23,559 bases of DNA from Bipalium vagum (GCA_037834085.1 JBBMKC010207820.1:1-23559); one strand, 5' to 3'; positions 1-20,344 are shown, counted from the stretch's first letter. Notes: generated by a model not told the origin, from the letters alone. Numbers and translations are program-made.

Positions 1-249
1 AAGAGACTCGGGGCGGTTAAGGATATAGATGTGAGCTTTAAAGGAGGGTATGTGAGATAATTTGAAATTAGTCGGGGTATGTAGCTCAGTGGTCAGAGCA
101 GTTCATGCGCAAAAAATAGAATGGAAAGGAAATTGAAGTAAGAGACTCGGGGCGGTTAAGGATATAGATGTGAGCTTTAAAGGAGGGTATGTGAGATAAT
201 TTGAAATTAGTCGGGGGATGTAGCTCAGTGGCCAGAGCAGTCCCTGCGC
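1..249 (+). repeat. Tandem duplication of a 139-bp unit with tRNA-like 3' part
   Basis: Two copies (1-110 and 140-249) share about 110 bases with only a few differences. Each has a 73-base leader that begins AAGAGACTCGGGGCGG, then a tRNA-like A-box region (TAGCTCAGTGG...AGAGCA). The 29 bases at 111-139 separate the copies. The first copy breaks off after TGCGC, while the second continues into a B box (see 214-286). This segment is much richer in G+C than its surroundings. A tRNA-derived SINE or a tandem array of tRNA pseudogenes both fit. The near-identity of the copies suggests recent duplication. The array may extend left of the window. Confidence 0.8.
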
Positions 250-286
250 ATATGAAGGGTCCCGAGTTCGAATCCCGCTATCTCCG
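214..286 (+). repeat. tRNA-derived sequence (SINE head or tRNA pseudogene)
   Basis: The acceptor arms pair: 214-220 (GGGGATG) with 279-285 (TATCTCC), two of the pairs being wobble. The D arm is perfect (GCTC at 223-226, GAGC at 235-238). The T loop TTCGAAT lies at 267-273 inside a canonical B box, GAGTTCGAATCCC. The anticodon arm does not form: 240-244 (GTCCC) cannot pair with the bases seven positions further on, and the T stem has mismatches. The A and B boxes could still recruit RNA polymerase III, as in SINEs, but a working tRNA is unlikely. No isotype can be read. Confidence 0.7.
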
Positions 287-438
287 TAAAATTTTCAACT
301 GACACTACTGTAAAACTAATATTTTTAAATCAGCAATAAAATTTTAAAATATGTAGATTAAAAAATTTATTTCGGATAAAATTTTTACAAAATTTGGATT
401 TGATTTATTTTTAAAAACATTTTTAGAAAAAATAATAC

Positions 439-527
439 AGAGCGAATTTTGAACTCGTGAATTATTAAAGAATTATTTTAATCATTAAAATTCCAACTTG
501 TGATTTCTAATCTCTACCAAACAATAA
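439..527 (-). repeat. Weak tRNA-like SINE remnant
   Basis: Read on the minus strand, this stretch has TTTGGTAGAGATTAG, like the end of a tRNA D arm, and about 55 bases later ACGAGTTCAAAATTCGC, one or two bases off a polymerase III B box. The acceptor stem is not recognisable. It could be an old tRNA-derived SINE, but chance similarity in AT-rich DNA is possible. Confidence 0.3.
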
Positions 528-659
528 CTTATATTTTAACTAAACTTTATTTTCAAAGTTATTAATTTTTTTATTTTGTACTATAAATTATTAAATCATT
601 AAATTTTTTTGATTAATATCACAAGAACTTTAGATTTTATTCATAAATATTATTATTAC

Positions 660-1177
660 CTGACACTTGCATATTTCCTTGTTTTACTGCTATAATATGT
701 TCTCCTATTTCTTTTGGAGTAAAATGAATATGAAAAACACTGTTGTAATAATCAATAATATCCGTAAATATGACTTTTCCAGATGGGGATTTTATCTCAG
801 CGCACATATTTAATGCAGATTCAAAATCTTTTTAAAAACAGTAAAATAGTATTATTTACTAAAATAACCAATACGAATTTCAAACCTTCAGATACAAAGT
901 TGATTTCTTGTTTTACAGATTCATTATAAAAATGGTGAGGGTTGTGATGAAATTCACCAATTTTTCTAAAATCATTTACTAAAGAAGCTTCTTTGATGTC
1001 GTTTGTTATTGGATAATTCTTTTTAACTGAATTTGGAAAATTATATTCATAATTTGTGATATGTCTCGGTGTGCTATTAGTTTCATACATGACAGAATTG
1101 GTTGATGGTTTAAAAATATAAGAACTAAGATTCGGAGAAATCAAATCTCGTTTCTGAAAATATCTTTTATAAGTCAT
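660..1177 (-). CDS. Filamin-type immunoglobulin repeat protein, partial and interrupted
   Basis: An open frame from an ATG at 1177 runs down to about 825. After one frame change in a T/A homopolymer (825-838) the frame continues to 660. The last part reads like a filamin repeat: EIKSPSGKVIFTDI, then VFHIHFTPKEIGEHIIAVKQG. Family repeats have the pattern PSGK...I.D....Y.V.F.P.E.G.H.I.V. The upstream NFVSEGLKF matches the usual G-x-GL start of such a repeat. The first 85 residues (MTYKRYFQKRDLIS...) are not recognised and may include intron, since TATTTTCAG near 1154 looks like a splice acceptor. The domain stops just before its usual GSPF end, exactly at a donor-like CAG/GTAATA (660/659), so this looks like an exon rather than a processed copy. 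Filamin repeats occur in actin cross-linkers. The frame change means either a decayed gene or a sequence error. Confidence 0.5.
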
Positions 1178-1539
1178 GATTATGAAATTTTAACCAGTAA
1201 TTATTAATTAAATATTTAAGTTTGATCATTATTAATGATTTCATTATTGTCCATTCTCATACTTAAAACATCATTAAATATCCATAATTTTCATTACAAT
1301 GAAATTAAATATCATCATATAATACGTCACGCTTAAAGTCATACAATAAAATAGTTGTTTTGATGAAGTTATGTTTTCATAACTTGTCTTGAAAATCAAA
1401 TCAGAAAACGTAAAAACAAATGAAAATGTATTATTTTTTCAAATAAAATAAATTTTCAATATAGTCCATTATTTTTAGTTATAAAATAAATTAAATACTG
1501 TAAAAATATTGGTAATCCTGCAGTTTAGGTGCAGTTTTA

Positions 1540-1732
1540 AACAGATTTTAAGTAATAAGTAGTTTATATTTATTTTTATTAAAAATTAAGAGGGTAAAAT
1601 AAAACACTTAAATTTTGTTTAATTTCAGTCTTTATTTGAAAAATTTTCTGATTTAAATAATTTTTTGTTTTACTTATGTTTTAATAAAAATAAATGTAAG
1701 CTACTTACTAATATGAGTAAATAAAATCTGTT
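1540..1732. repeat. MITE-like imperfect terminal inverted repeat
   Basis: The left end AACAGATTTTA (1540-1550) is matched exactly by TAAAATCTGTT (1722-1732) on the other strand. The match continues with gaps inward: the left arm (...TAAGTAGTTTATATTTATTTTTATTAAAA) has a counterpart with AAGTAGCTTACATTTATTTTTATTAAAA, giving arms of about 45-50 bases around a roughly 90-base centre. There is no coding sequence. This is the shape of a short non-autonomous DNA transposon. No clear target-site duplication is visible, so a relic or a chance AT palindrome remains possible. Confidence 0.5.
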
Positions 1733-1984
1733 CAAATATAAAATTACAAAATTATTAAACAAAATCTAAAATGAAAATAAATATAAAAATAAATATCCTA
1801 CTGAGCCATCTTTCTCAATTTATTTTTCAGACAAAAACTAACTCCGCCGGACTCATAGGTGTTGTCTTCTATAAAGATGTGTTTAAAGTATACTCAATTT
1901 CAGGTAAAGTTTCTTCCTAATCGGTTTTCTCTCTATCTTTTAAAGTTGCATTTACATATTTTCTAATGGTACAAAATTGTTACA

Positions 1985-2075
1985 CAAAATTGGCGCACAC
2001 GCTCATTCGTTCGTCAAAAACGTTTTTACAAATAAGATCCCATTTGTGTGGCACATAAAATTTAAATTTTTTTCA
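1985..2075 (+). promoter_or_regulatory. Putative upstream region of the polymerase fossil
   Basis: The ordered short motifs CGCTCA, TCAAAAA, GTTTTTACAAA, AAGA, GGCAC and AAATTT lie just before the polymerase fossil. A similar order of motifs is found at about 23290-23390, before another plus-strand ORF. Promoter or element-end function is inferred only from this resemblance. Confidence 0.3.
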
Positions 2076-2159
2076 TACATATAAAATATACCTAAAAATC
2101 AAAAAATAATAAAAAAATAAAAATCAAATAATATTAAAAAAATTATTTTTTCTTTAAAA

Positions 2160-3726
2160 AAATTGCAAGCGAAAATAATATTAATCAAAAAAAGATAGCG
2201 AACCCAGAATTTAATATTGATGAATGGCAAGCTATACATAAAAACTTACCTTTTGAAAATTATCCTTTTCCGGATAATTTATTTCACGATGATTTTAATC
2301 AGACAACCGAAATAGTAGATGGTAATTTGATTCATTATTTAAATTCTCATTATTATAAAAAACATCTTGGTTCAGTTTTTCAATATAAGATTTCACCAGC
2401 AGATACAACTTCAAAAAATAATCGTAGTTTTATAAATTTTATTTTAGAAACCGTTACAAATGATTCAGATAATTATAGAGTTAAACTAACACACATCCTA
2501 TAATTTATTCAAAGCATGGCTCATTTCCTTTAACAACTAAAGATAATGTAATTAATTTATTATATTCGAAATTAGAATTTTTTTTACAATCTGCTGAAGA
2601 AACAAATAACTTTTAAATAAATAATGTAACTTTTGAATTTTTAATAATACCAATACCTCAAGGAAAGGAAAAAGATTATATTAATTATAGTGGTAATAAT
2701 TCTACAAATTTAATATTACAAACTATTGCGAAAAATTCAATTAATATAATTCAAAATAATGATTCACTTTGTTTGACTAGGTCAATAGTAACTTCTTTAA
2801 CTTATGATAATTTCAAAAATAAAAAATATTTAAACATTGGAGGAAAAGATAATAGAATTAGATATATTAGAAGAAAAGATAAAATTCAAGAATGGGCTAT
2901 AAAATTACATAATACGGCACAAGTAGAAATTAAAGAAAATGGTAATAATATTGATGATTTAAAATTATTTGAAAATCATTTACATTTAAGAATTATAGTT
3001 TATCATCACAATAATAATAATTCTATTTTATATAGAAGCGATGAAAATTTTGAAAAACACGTTATGATAAATAAATAAAAAGAAAATTTTATAAAGAAAA
3101 TCATCACTTTATTTCAATTGCAAAAATATCAGCTTTTTCACAATCACAAAAATATTATCACAAATGTTTACTAGCATTTCAAAATCAACATAAATGCAAA
3201 GTAGATAGTGTTACAACTTATAGTAATTCGAAAATTTGTGAAGATTGTAAACAAGAATATTCTAATAGATCAGACCATGTGGTTATAAAAATTGTCCAAT
3301 TTGTGATGAAACTTATGAACCACCTTTTAATCAACATAAATGTTATATGAAAAATAATGAAGGAAATTTTAAACAAAGTAATAAATATTTATTTTTTGAT
3401 TTTGAATCTACTCAAGAAAATAAAGGTTATCTTGAAATGAATTATGCAATAGCTTATGATACTAAAAGAAAAATATATTTTAAAATACAAACAAACACAA
3501 TTTCATATTTTTTAATTAAATTAAAATTAGAAAATTTAATAATTGAAAATATTCAAAATAATATTGAATTTTTAAAAGACGTTACAATTGAAAATTCAAA
3601 CTCTTTTATTGATACCTTCTGTAAATTTTTCATTAGTGACGATTTCAAACAATTTACTTTTATAGCTCATTATGCAAAAGGTTATGATAACCATCCAATT
3701 TTAGGTTGGTTGATTCGGAATCCATG
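2160..3726 (+). mobile_element. Polinton/Maverick-type DNA polymerase B fossil
   Basis: Remnant of a protein-primed family B DNA polymerase of the kind encoded by Polintons and adinto-like viruses. Parts seen in order: an N-terminal Asn/Lys-rich region; a Cys/His-rich segment at about 3.2-3.35 kb with paired CxxC motifs and HKCYM; and the start of the 3'-5' exonuclease domain, with FFDFES (Exo I acidic residues) and AHYAKGYDNHPIL (Exo II) at about 3.4-3.7 kb. The palm and thumb of the polymerase domain are not seen. The element looks broken, with roughly half a dozen breaks. Many stretches still read well, so a moderate rather than ancient age seems likely. The sequence after it is of a different character (tandem repeat, then stem-loops) and may come from another insertion. 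Confidence 0.75.
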
Positions 3727-3783
3727 AAAATCTTCGGACAACAGTAACAAATTTTGGGTCTTCCGACAAAATATAATCAAGTG

Positions 3784-3905
3784 TTCTCGATTTCTCTTCT
3801 GACAATCAAAATAATAACTCTCGATCTCTCTTCTGACAACCAAAAATAATAATTCTCGATCTATCTTCTGATAACCAAAAATAATAATTCTCGATCTATC
3901 TTCTG
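3784..3905 (+). repeat. Short tandem repeat, 34-35-bp unit, about 3.5 copies
   Basis: The word TCGAT recurs at 3787, 3821, 3856 and 3891, each followed by a variant of CTATCTTCTGATAACC and an AAAATAATAATTC stretch. The spacing is 34, 35 and 35. The copies differ by a few bases. The repeat begins about 60 bases after the polymerase fossil and leads directly into the stem-loop segment. Its function is unknown. Confidence 0.8.
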
Positions 3906-4320
3906 TGGCAATCCACTGCGGATTCCAACTCCTTATATACTATTCTGATCTGACGATCAATCAATCGTAGACCAGCTTTATCAATGGGGAATGTCAATTC
4001 CCTTTTTAGACCGATAATTCTAAATCGGTCCCTCCTTGCGGACGCTGATCTAATCTTGGCAATTTAGGTTCGTTATTATCAAGATTAAATCCTTTTTTGG
4101 AAATAATTAATTGCCTCTTTTTTTATTTGGATGTACTTTTTAATTAATTAATTAACTATTATTATCATTAATTTATTATTATTAAAAATAATAATTTATT
4201 TCTGACCCTCTTGCGGTCTTAATAATTAATTTATAATAACCAATCTAAACCCTATTGTGGCCTCTACCATACTTCTACTTTTACAAGGGTTGGCAAGGAT
4301 GTGTCCTTAGCTAACCCAAC
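3906..4320. repeat. Hairpin-dense segment of unknown origin
   Basis: At least eight short inverted repeats follow each other. AATCC/GGATT (3910/3920), ACGAT/ATCGT (3953/3964), GGGAAT/ATTCCC with a 4-base loop (3987/3997), GACCGAT/ATCGGTC (4009/4024), GTCC/GGAC (4028/4040), a 12-base arm with one wobble (4047-4058/4080-4091), GACC/GGTC (4204/4215), and a 13-bp stem with one bulge and a TGTG loop (4287-4299/4304-4317). Several loops share CTTGC or ACTGC before a GG. No ORF is seen. It could be a structured untranslated region, part of a virus-like element, or part of an LTR. Confidence 0.6.
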
Positions 4321-4390
4321 AATATTAAAAATATCAATTTTTAAGAAATGAAACCGATATTTAAGCAATAAAAAATTAGAAACAAAAATT

Positions 4391-5462
4391 AATTTTCAAG
4401 TATTGCAAAACTATTATAAATATTTTTCATTATTTCATCTCTTGGAATTTTATTATATAAATAATCTTTTACATTATTAATAAATTTTTTATCATAGTTT
4501 AAGTGAAAGTTTGTTTCATAAGAGCATTGTTCGCTTTCATCCCTTCAATTTGTTTTTTTTCTTTGAATAAATTTTTATTTTCATATATCTTTATACATTT
4601 TGTTCCAATAATTTCTGTTTGTAGTGCAATAGATTTTCCTTTAAATTCTGTTTGAGTTATTTTATCAATTTATCCATGAGTATTTAATATTCTTTTTTGT
4701 AATCTTTTAACTTCATTTTTATATTTTTCAATTTCTAAAAAACTTTCTTTCTTCAAATTTCCAATCTTTTTTTTCATATTTTAAATTAAAACTTGTATTC
4801 ATTACTTTTATAGGTTCTTCAGTATTATTTAATTCTCCCTTAATAATAAATTTCTTTTTAAAAGTTTTTAATTTCTGTTTCAATACATTTATTAAATTCT
4901 AAATTTTCCAATTTTTCAGTTTTCATATTTTTTTTGTAAATCATTATATTCTCTTTTATAATTATTTAAATAATTTTCTAATTTATCTATTATATTACCT
5001 TTTTGGATTAAATTAATTTCTAAATTTTTTTGTATATTATTAACTTGTTTAAGCTTTTCTTCATTTTCTTTTATAATATTTTTTAAATCTTGTATTTCTA
5101 ATTTATATGATTTTATTTTTTCATAATTTTCTTCATGAATATTAATTTTAGTTTCTTCTAAATTTTTAATTATATTATTTAATTGAATAATTTTTTCATC
5201 TTTATCCTTTTTAAGGTTTTTATAATGATTTTTTTCATTAGTTTTTTCTTTTATTTCATTGTTTAATTTATTTATTAAAGAATCATTTATTGCAAAACTT
5301 CTGCTATTTCACATCACTTAGATTACTTACTTCCTTACTTATATTACTTAATTCCTTACTTACACTTATATTTTCAATATGTATTTTAGTTTTTTCATGA
5401 TTCCATTTATTATTTTTTGAAATATATTTATTACAATATTTACAAAAATAATTATCTACCAT
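4391..5462 (-). mobile_element. Virus-like element fossil: C2H2 finger plus coiled-coil gene
   Basis: An ATG at 5462 opens a protein with a single N-terminal zinc finger, YFCKYCNKYISK then WNHEKTKIH (C-x2-C...H-x5-H). A long Lys/Glu/Asn/Ile-rich stretch follows, of the type that forms coiled coils (for example YEKIKSYKLEIQDLKNII). Near 4.4 kb the remnant ends in KIPRDEIMKNIYNSF. It looks broken, with several breaks. It faces the polymerase fossil, and a related finger gene lies at 22400-22908, also beside virus-like sequence. This suggests it belongs to the Polinton-type element rather than to the host. I cannot name a described family for it, and the role (DNA binding or structural) is unknown. 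Confidence 0.55.
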
Positions 5463-5484
5463 TTTTTAATAAAAAAAATGAAAA

Positions 5485-5615
5485 TGTAGCCCACCTAACA
5501 ACTTGACAAATTAAAAATAATTATTAGTAAAATAACTAAAGAATAATTTTGATTTACCAATATAAGAAGTGGTGACATAAATGTCCCAACCTAACAACTC
5601 TACAATTAAAAAAAT
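5485..5615 (-). promoter_or_regulatory. Repeated motif upstream of the finger/coiled-coil fossil
   Basis: On the minus strand two related blocks, about 97 bases apart, carry GTTGTTAGGTGGGCTACAT and GTTGTTAGGTTGGGACAT. On the plus strand they are CCCACCTAACAAC at about 5490 and CCCAACCTAACAAC at about 5585. The nearer lies about 25 bases before the ATG. Repeated upstream motifs of this kind could be promoter elements of the fossil gene, but a simple duplication would look the same. Confidence 0.35.
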
Positions 5616-6464
5616 ATTTTTTAGTATACCTATACCTACAATTATTTTTTTTTATTGAATCAAAAAACTTAAAGAAAACCATTCACCAGATTCGTTATTT
5701 TCACTCCAGGGTTTGTATACTCTTCATATTATAGATTGAGTTCTTCTAGAAATTAAATTAAAAATTGTTATTTTGATCAACAAATTTTCATTTTAATTGA
5801 GTTGTGTAAAAAATGTAGAAAAATATAATTTGTAAAAAGAGTGTTATCTTATTTGTGTTTAGTGCTTTTAAACCTTTACTGAAGTCAAATATTGATAAAC
5901 AAAACCGTAACAGATTCCCATATTGAAGAAAGATGAGAAACAGCAAAGAATTCCCATTTAGAGGAAAAAAAATTTGAAATTTGAATTTTTTGACCTACCT
6001 AATGAAATTGAAAAACAAGAGTAGAATGAGATCTCAATATAAATAAAATTAGATAGGAAGATTGAGAGAAAATTATTTCAGTAGCGAAATTAATTGTGTT
6101 TATGAAAGTAATATAAGTAAAGTAATATAAGATAAAAGTAAATTTTTAAAAATTATTTTTTTAAAAAAATTGTAAAAAAAATCCCAAGAATTAATAATAA
6201 TAATTATTGGTTGCATCCATAATTTTTAAAGACCATAAATTTAATTTAATTGATATTTCAAATTGTTTATATAGACTTAATTTAGTTATAAAAATGGATT
6301 TTAATTATTGAGTCAATAATTTAAATTTTGCCGTGATAATTATATTGCATAACTGAAACATTTTTATAATTATTCTAATTGTATATTCAACAAAAAACAA
6401 AGAAATATCAAAGGCATGTTTGAATTAATTGCTTCAAGCCCTTTTATTTTATTTTAAATCTAGA
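5616..6464. other. Upstream region and probable 5' intron end of the acyl-CoA synthetase gene
   Basis: No ORF of note lies here. The last bases before the start, CTTTTATTTTATTTTAAATC then TAG, form a good splice acceptor ending at 6463, two bases before the ATG at 6465. A non-coding first exon and an intron therefore probably lie upstream. The first exon and promoter cannot be placed. Confidence 0.45.
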
Positions 6465-16971
<10,507 letters not shown>

Positions 16972-17800
16972 TCATTTTTAGAAAAATAATGGAAAATAAT
17001 TGTTTATTTGAGCTTGATCTGTTTTGATCAGAGTGCGGAATTAATAATGTCTTGTATTGTTGGTGTTGTATCACTTTTCATTTGATTACTATAATTAATA
17101 TATTATTGCCTATTAAAAGCTGAGAAATGTTTGAAAATTATTCCGCATTAGTATTTTTAGTATCATTCAATATTTTGGGTCTATATGATCAAGGCAATAA
17201 ACATGACATTTAATTTTAGGCTTTATTTAAATATGTAAACGATTTGATTTCTGACTGTTTTAATCCATTTGCTTTGCAGAATTTCGTTCGGCTCTGATTT
17301 TTTTGTCAAATAGTTTCATGGATTGAGATTGTTATAATTTGGTAGCATTTTGGAATCATTTTTTTCAATTTATGAGTCTCGATTATGACATTAGAATTAG
17401 ACATTTTGATCGGGTTTTAGTCAATTATTTGTACAATTAATGTCATGAAAGCTTCTTTTTTAATTATATGTGAAATTATTTTTAAACTTAAATTGCTTGG
17501 AACAGACATTTTTCATAGTACAGGTATTACTTAATATTCTGAAAATTTCCAAATAGGTTAGAATGTCTGGAAATTATTGTATAATTTCAAAAACAAGTCT
17601 CTTGCTTTAACAAATTAAACCTTAATGTTTAATTGATAAAATCTCTGCGAATAATCAGAGTTAATTATTCGAATTTAATAATGACTAGAGCTAGGATTTT
17701 AGGTTCACAAGTATTAGGAAATAGCTTGCAAAACAAAAATTATTTATAACATTCAATCAAACTATTAAAATATGATTTAAATATTCGATGTTTTGTCATC
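16972..17800 (+). other. 3' UTR and downstream flank of the ACSL gene
   Basis: No ORF is supported. A polyadenylation signal candidate lies at 17196. The rest is AT-rich sequence up to the hAT remnant. Confidence 0.5.
17196..17201 (+). terminator. Candidate polyadenylation signal of the ACSL gene
   Basis: AATAAA about 225 bases after the stop codon at 16969-16971, followed by a T-rich stretch (ATTTAATTTTAGGCTTTATTT). A plausible 3' end, but other signals could be used in such AT-rich DNA. Confidence 0.35.
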
Positions 17801-17809
17801 TCCGGTCAT

Positions 17810-18917
17810 GTACAAAACTATTGTCAAATCAGAATTTTTGTCACTTCTCCAACTTTTGCCTCTACGCCTCATAGTGCCTCCTTAACATCGATTAGAACCG
17901 CCCATTGTGATTCTTTTTCATGACAATGTTTCTCATATTTAATCAAAGCAGTTATCAGGAAAGATTAAGCATGCACAGCTATAAGTTCATCTTTTACTTG
18001 TTAATCGGCTAATTCTTTGGCTTCTTTCACCGCCAACAAATCATTTGGAATGGTATCCAAGAAATTAATTAAAGCCTGAAAATCATTAAAAATGACTTTT
18101 ATACATATTCCCCATCTGATGAGAATTGGAGAGAGTGGCGAAGGAAGACCAGTAACTTCTAAATACTTATGTATTGTACTTGGTGATTTTTTTTCATCAT
18201 TTCTTTTATACATCACATAAATCTATTTGCTTATGAATTTTCATCTGTCACGGACTCACAAACGAAATGCAATGCAAGTTACATGTTTCAGATTAGGGTA
18301 CATTTGCTTGAAATTTGATATCGCCATTAACCCATGAGCACCAGTCACACTTTATTATATTGAATTCCTTTTGGTCACAATAAAACGCATTCCTCATTTG
18401 AAACTCTACTCTCCATGAAGTACGTTTTTACGCTTAGATTTGACTTTCAGAGGTGCGACTGAAATACTTAGTACAGATCGCTTCTGCTTATAGGTGAATT
18501 CATCCATTACAAAATATTCCGGATTATCAACAACTGCTTCTTTGATTAATGTCAATATATCTCCATGGTACAATTTCCTTAATGTATGTATTTTCATCCG
18601 GAATGGACTTTCCGGTGTATATTTGTAGGTATGAAATCATTTTCGTATTATTCATCTTAGCAAGAGGAAAGACACAATGTTCTCGGTGTTTCGCTAAAAA
18701 TTCATAACTTCCATTTGAAGAAGTGAGTGGATCACTGATAAAAGTCTTCCTCTTCACATTTTCCTCACATTACAATTAATTAGCATTAAAGTGCTTAGCA
18801 GAATCTATGTGCTGATTGATACGGGCTCGTTGGTGCTTTCGTTTATTTTTATTAAAAAAAATCACAAAGATTGCATTCTAGAATATAATCCGCAGCAAAC
18901 ACTTTTGTGATTTCCAT
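17810..18917 (-). pseudogene. hAT-superfamily transposase remnant with BED-like zinc finger
   Basis: Read down the minus strand from an ATG at 18917: a BED/C2H2-like finger (LECNLCDFF, then INQHIDSAKHFN, with C-x2-C and H-x5-H); DPLTSSN, PLAKMNNTK and YTGKSIPDEN, as in insect hAT proteins whose equivalent reads YT-K-VPDESTLRK; TLRKLYHGD and YFVMDEFTYKQ, where the Asp matches the first catalytic residue; MYPNLKHVTCIA; and ILIRWG, the conserved RW motif. It then runs into FLDTIPND and VKEAKELAD. At least four frame changes or stops separate these blocks, so the transposase is dead. The C-terminal dimerisation domain is not seen downstream of them. A matching piece lies at 20345-20470, on the wrong side for one intact copy. 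Confidence 0.7.
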
Positions 18918-19790
18918 TACTTGAGCCTACATTTGGTTTTGACATACTGAATTAACAAGACCTAATTAGGAAATTATAAATTTATGTTCAAGGCCTTTTA
19001 TGTAAACTCACCATGAACACAATTTTATGGAGTTTTCATTTTTTTAAAGCAAAACCCGCATTAACGAAAAAAATTTCAGTTCCCTCGACATTCGTTAAAG
19101 CGATGTGTTCCACTGTGCTTAATTTAATCCTCAAGCAAACTGGACGAAGAACTTGTTTTTAACTGAAGGCCACATGTTTTAACGAATATAAATATTTTAC
19201 CGTTTAATAAATCAATAAGAAAAAATTTGAACTCAGTTTAAAGTAGTGCTAAGATTTGTGACGGAACAAAAAATACATTAAATATTAAAATACGTGAAAT
19301 ATTAAAGGTCTTGTTTTTTATTATTATTTGTGTCTGCATTTATTCGGTTGGTAACGATGAAAGAAAGTCAGCCAGTCAAAGGTTAATTTAGTAATAATTA
19401 TGTTCTAAAAATAAATATTTACAATCGAGAATAACAGTATGAATAAATATAAATAATAATATAATATAATTATTTACATTAACATTGGTGCAATGTTAAT
19501 TGTAAATGTTACATGTTTTAGGCCATTATTTTTTATAATTGTTCGAGCCTGTTTTTTGAGATCGGTTTTGAAAACATTTTAATTATCGAAAATGAAATTG
19601 CTTTGACAATGGTCAACATTGACTTAATAATAAAATTGGATTGGAAAAAATTATAATTATCCTTTTCTAACTGAGAGAAAATTAAATTTCATCCCGTTAT
19701 TAATTGATTCCGTTTTCCTAAGTATTCAATTAATTGATTTATTAAATTCAATCAATATTTATATTTGGTCTAAAAGAACGATGTATTTAT
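18918..19790. other. AT-rich stretch with no gene seen
   Basis: No coding frame or known repeat is supported. It may include non-coding ends of the flanking hAT and mariner copies. TTCGGTTGGTAACGATGAAAG at about 19342 recalls mariner terminal repeats but has no visible partner. Confidence 0.4.
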
Positions 19791-19796
19791 AAAATA

Positions 19797-20150
19797 TCAC
19801 TGTAAAAATTGCCATTCCATGAAACATCGAAAAGTTTCTTCCATCACGGCTTGATCAGTGAAGAACTTTTTGTGGGTAAACAATTCAGTGTGCTTGATTA
19901 ATAGTAAGCGGTTGGTGGTTGTCTGTAGACCTTCACATTGTAAGAGATTTAACTTCATCAGCGCTATCCTTGAGTTATGTGACCTGACATTGTCGTGCAA
20001 TAAAATGGAATCTTTTCTGTTTACTAAAGCTGTCATCTTTTGACAAAGTTTTCCTATTCATTTTGTCTATTTCCTCACATTATTTGTCACCTTTAATTAC
20101 ATCATCTCTTATAGGGAAGCTGTAATGGATTATATCATTGATACACCGCT
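19797..20150 (-). pseudogene. Mariner-family transposase fragment (C-terminal half)
   Basis: The minus strand gives DIIHYSF, then CEEIDKMNRKTL, then LVNRKDSILLHDNVRSHNSR. The latter two blocks match the mariner pattern EIDEMH.K....LVNRKGPILLHDNARPH, with the second Asp of the DD34D catalytic triad in LHDN. It continues to KKFFTDQAVMEETFRCFMEW, near the C-terminal end. One in-frame stop and one frame shift lie in the first part. The third catalytic Asp region (usually YSPDL) is not recognisable (LQTTTNRLLLIKH in its place). The N-terminal half is absent. A dead, fairly old copy. Confidence 0.8.
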
Positions 20151-20344
20151 AGACTGTAATCTTTAGGATTAGGACTTTTGACGTTTTTTTCTACAAATAT
20201 GTCGTTATATAATCAATATTTTTTTTCCTGGTATTTTGATGGTCCTTTTTAAAATTTTTAAGCAGTATAATGATATATTAAAAGAGATATTATTATATAT
20301 GAAGTCATAAGTACAAAAAGATAATTTAAAAAAAAATTATTTAT

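Larger units (their letters stand above)
1178..2150. other. AT-rich intergenic stretch
   Basis: No gene is supported here. It holds the inverted repeat at 1540-1732. A less AT-biased patch at about 1830-2060 contains CACGCTCATTCGTTCGTC, which lies upstream of the polymerase fossil and resembles 23270-23370. Confidence 0.5.

Noticed and set aside
214-286. Functional tRNA gene
   Set aside because: The anticodon arm does not pair and the T stem has mismatches; the leader and tandem layout suit a SINE or pseudogene.
3784-3905. CRISPR-like array
   Set aside because: The units are contiguous tandem copies without distinct spacers, in eukaryotic DNA.
6416-6457. 13-codon upstream ORF before the ACSL start
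   Set aside because: It probably lies within the intron that ends at 6463, so it would not be in the mRNA.
19335-19375. Mariner terminal inverted repeat
   Set aside because: Only a short resemblance (TTGGTAAC-GATGAAAG) and no partner end was found.
19858-20043. Plus-strand ORF opposite the mariner fragment
   Set aside because: It is the antisense shadow of recognisable mariner transposase sequence.
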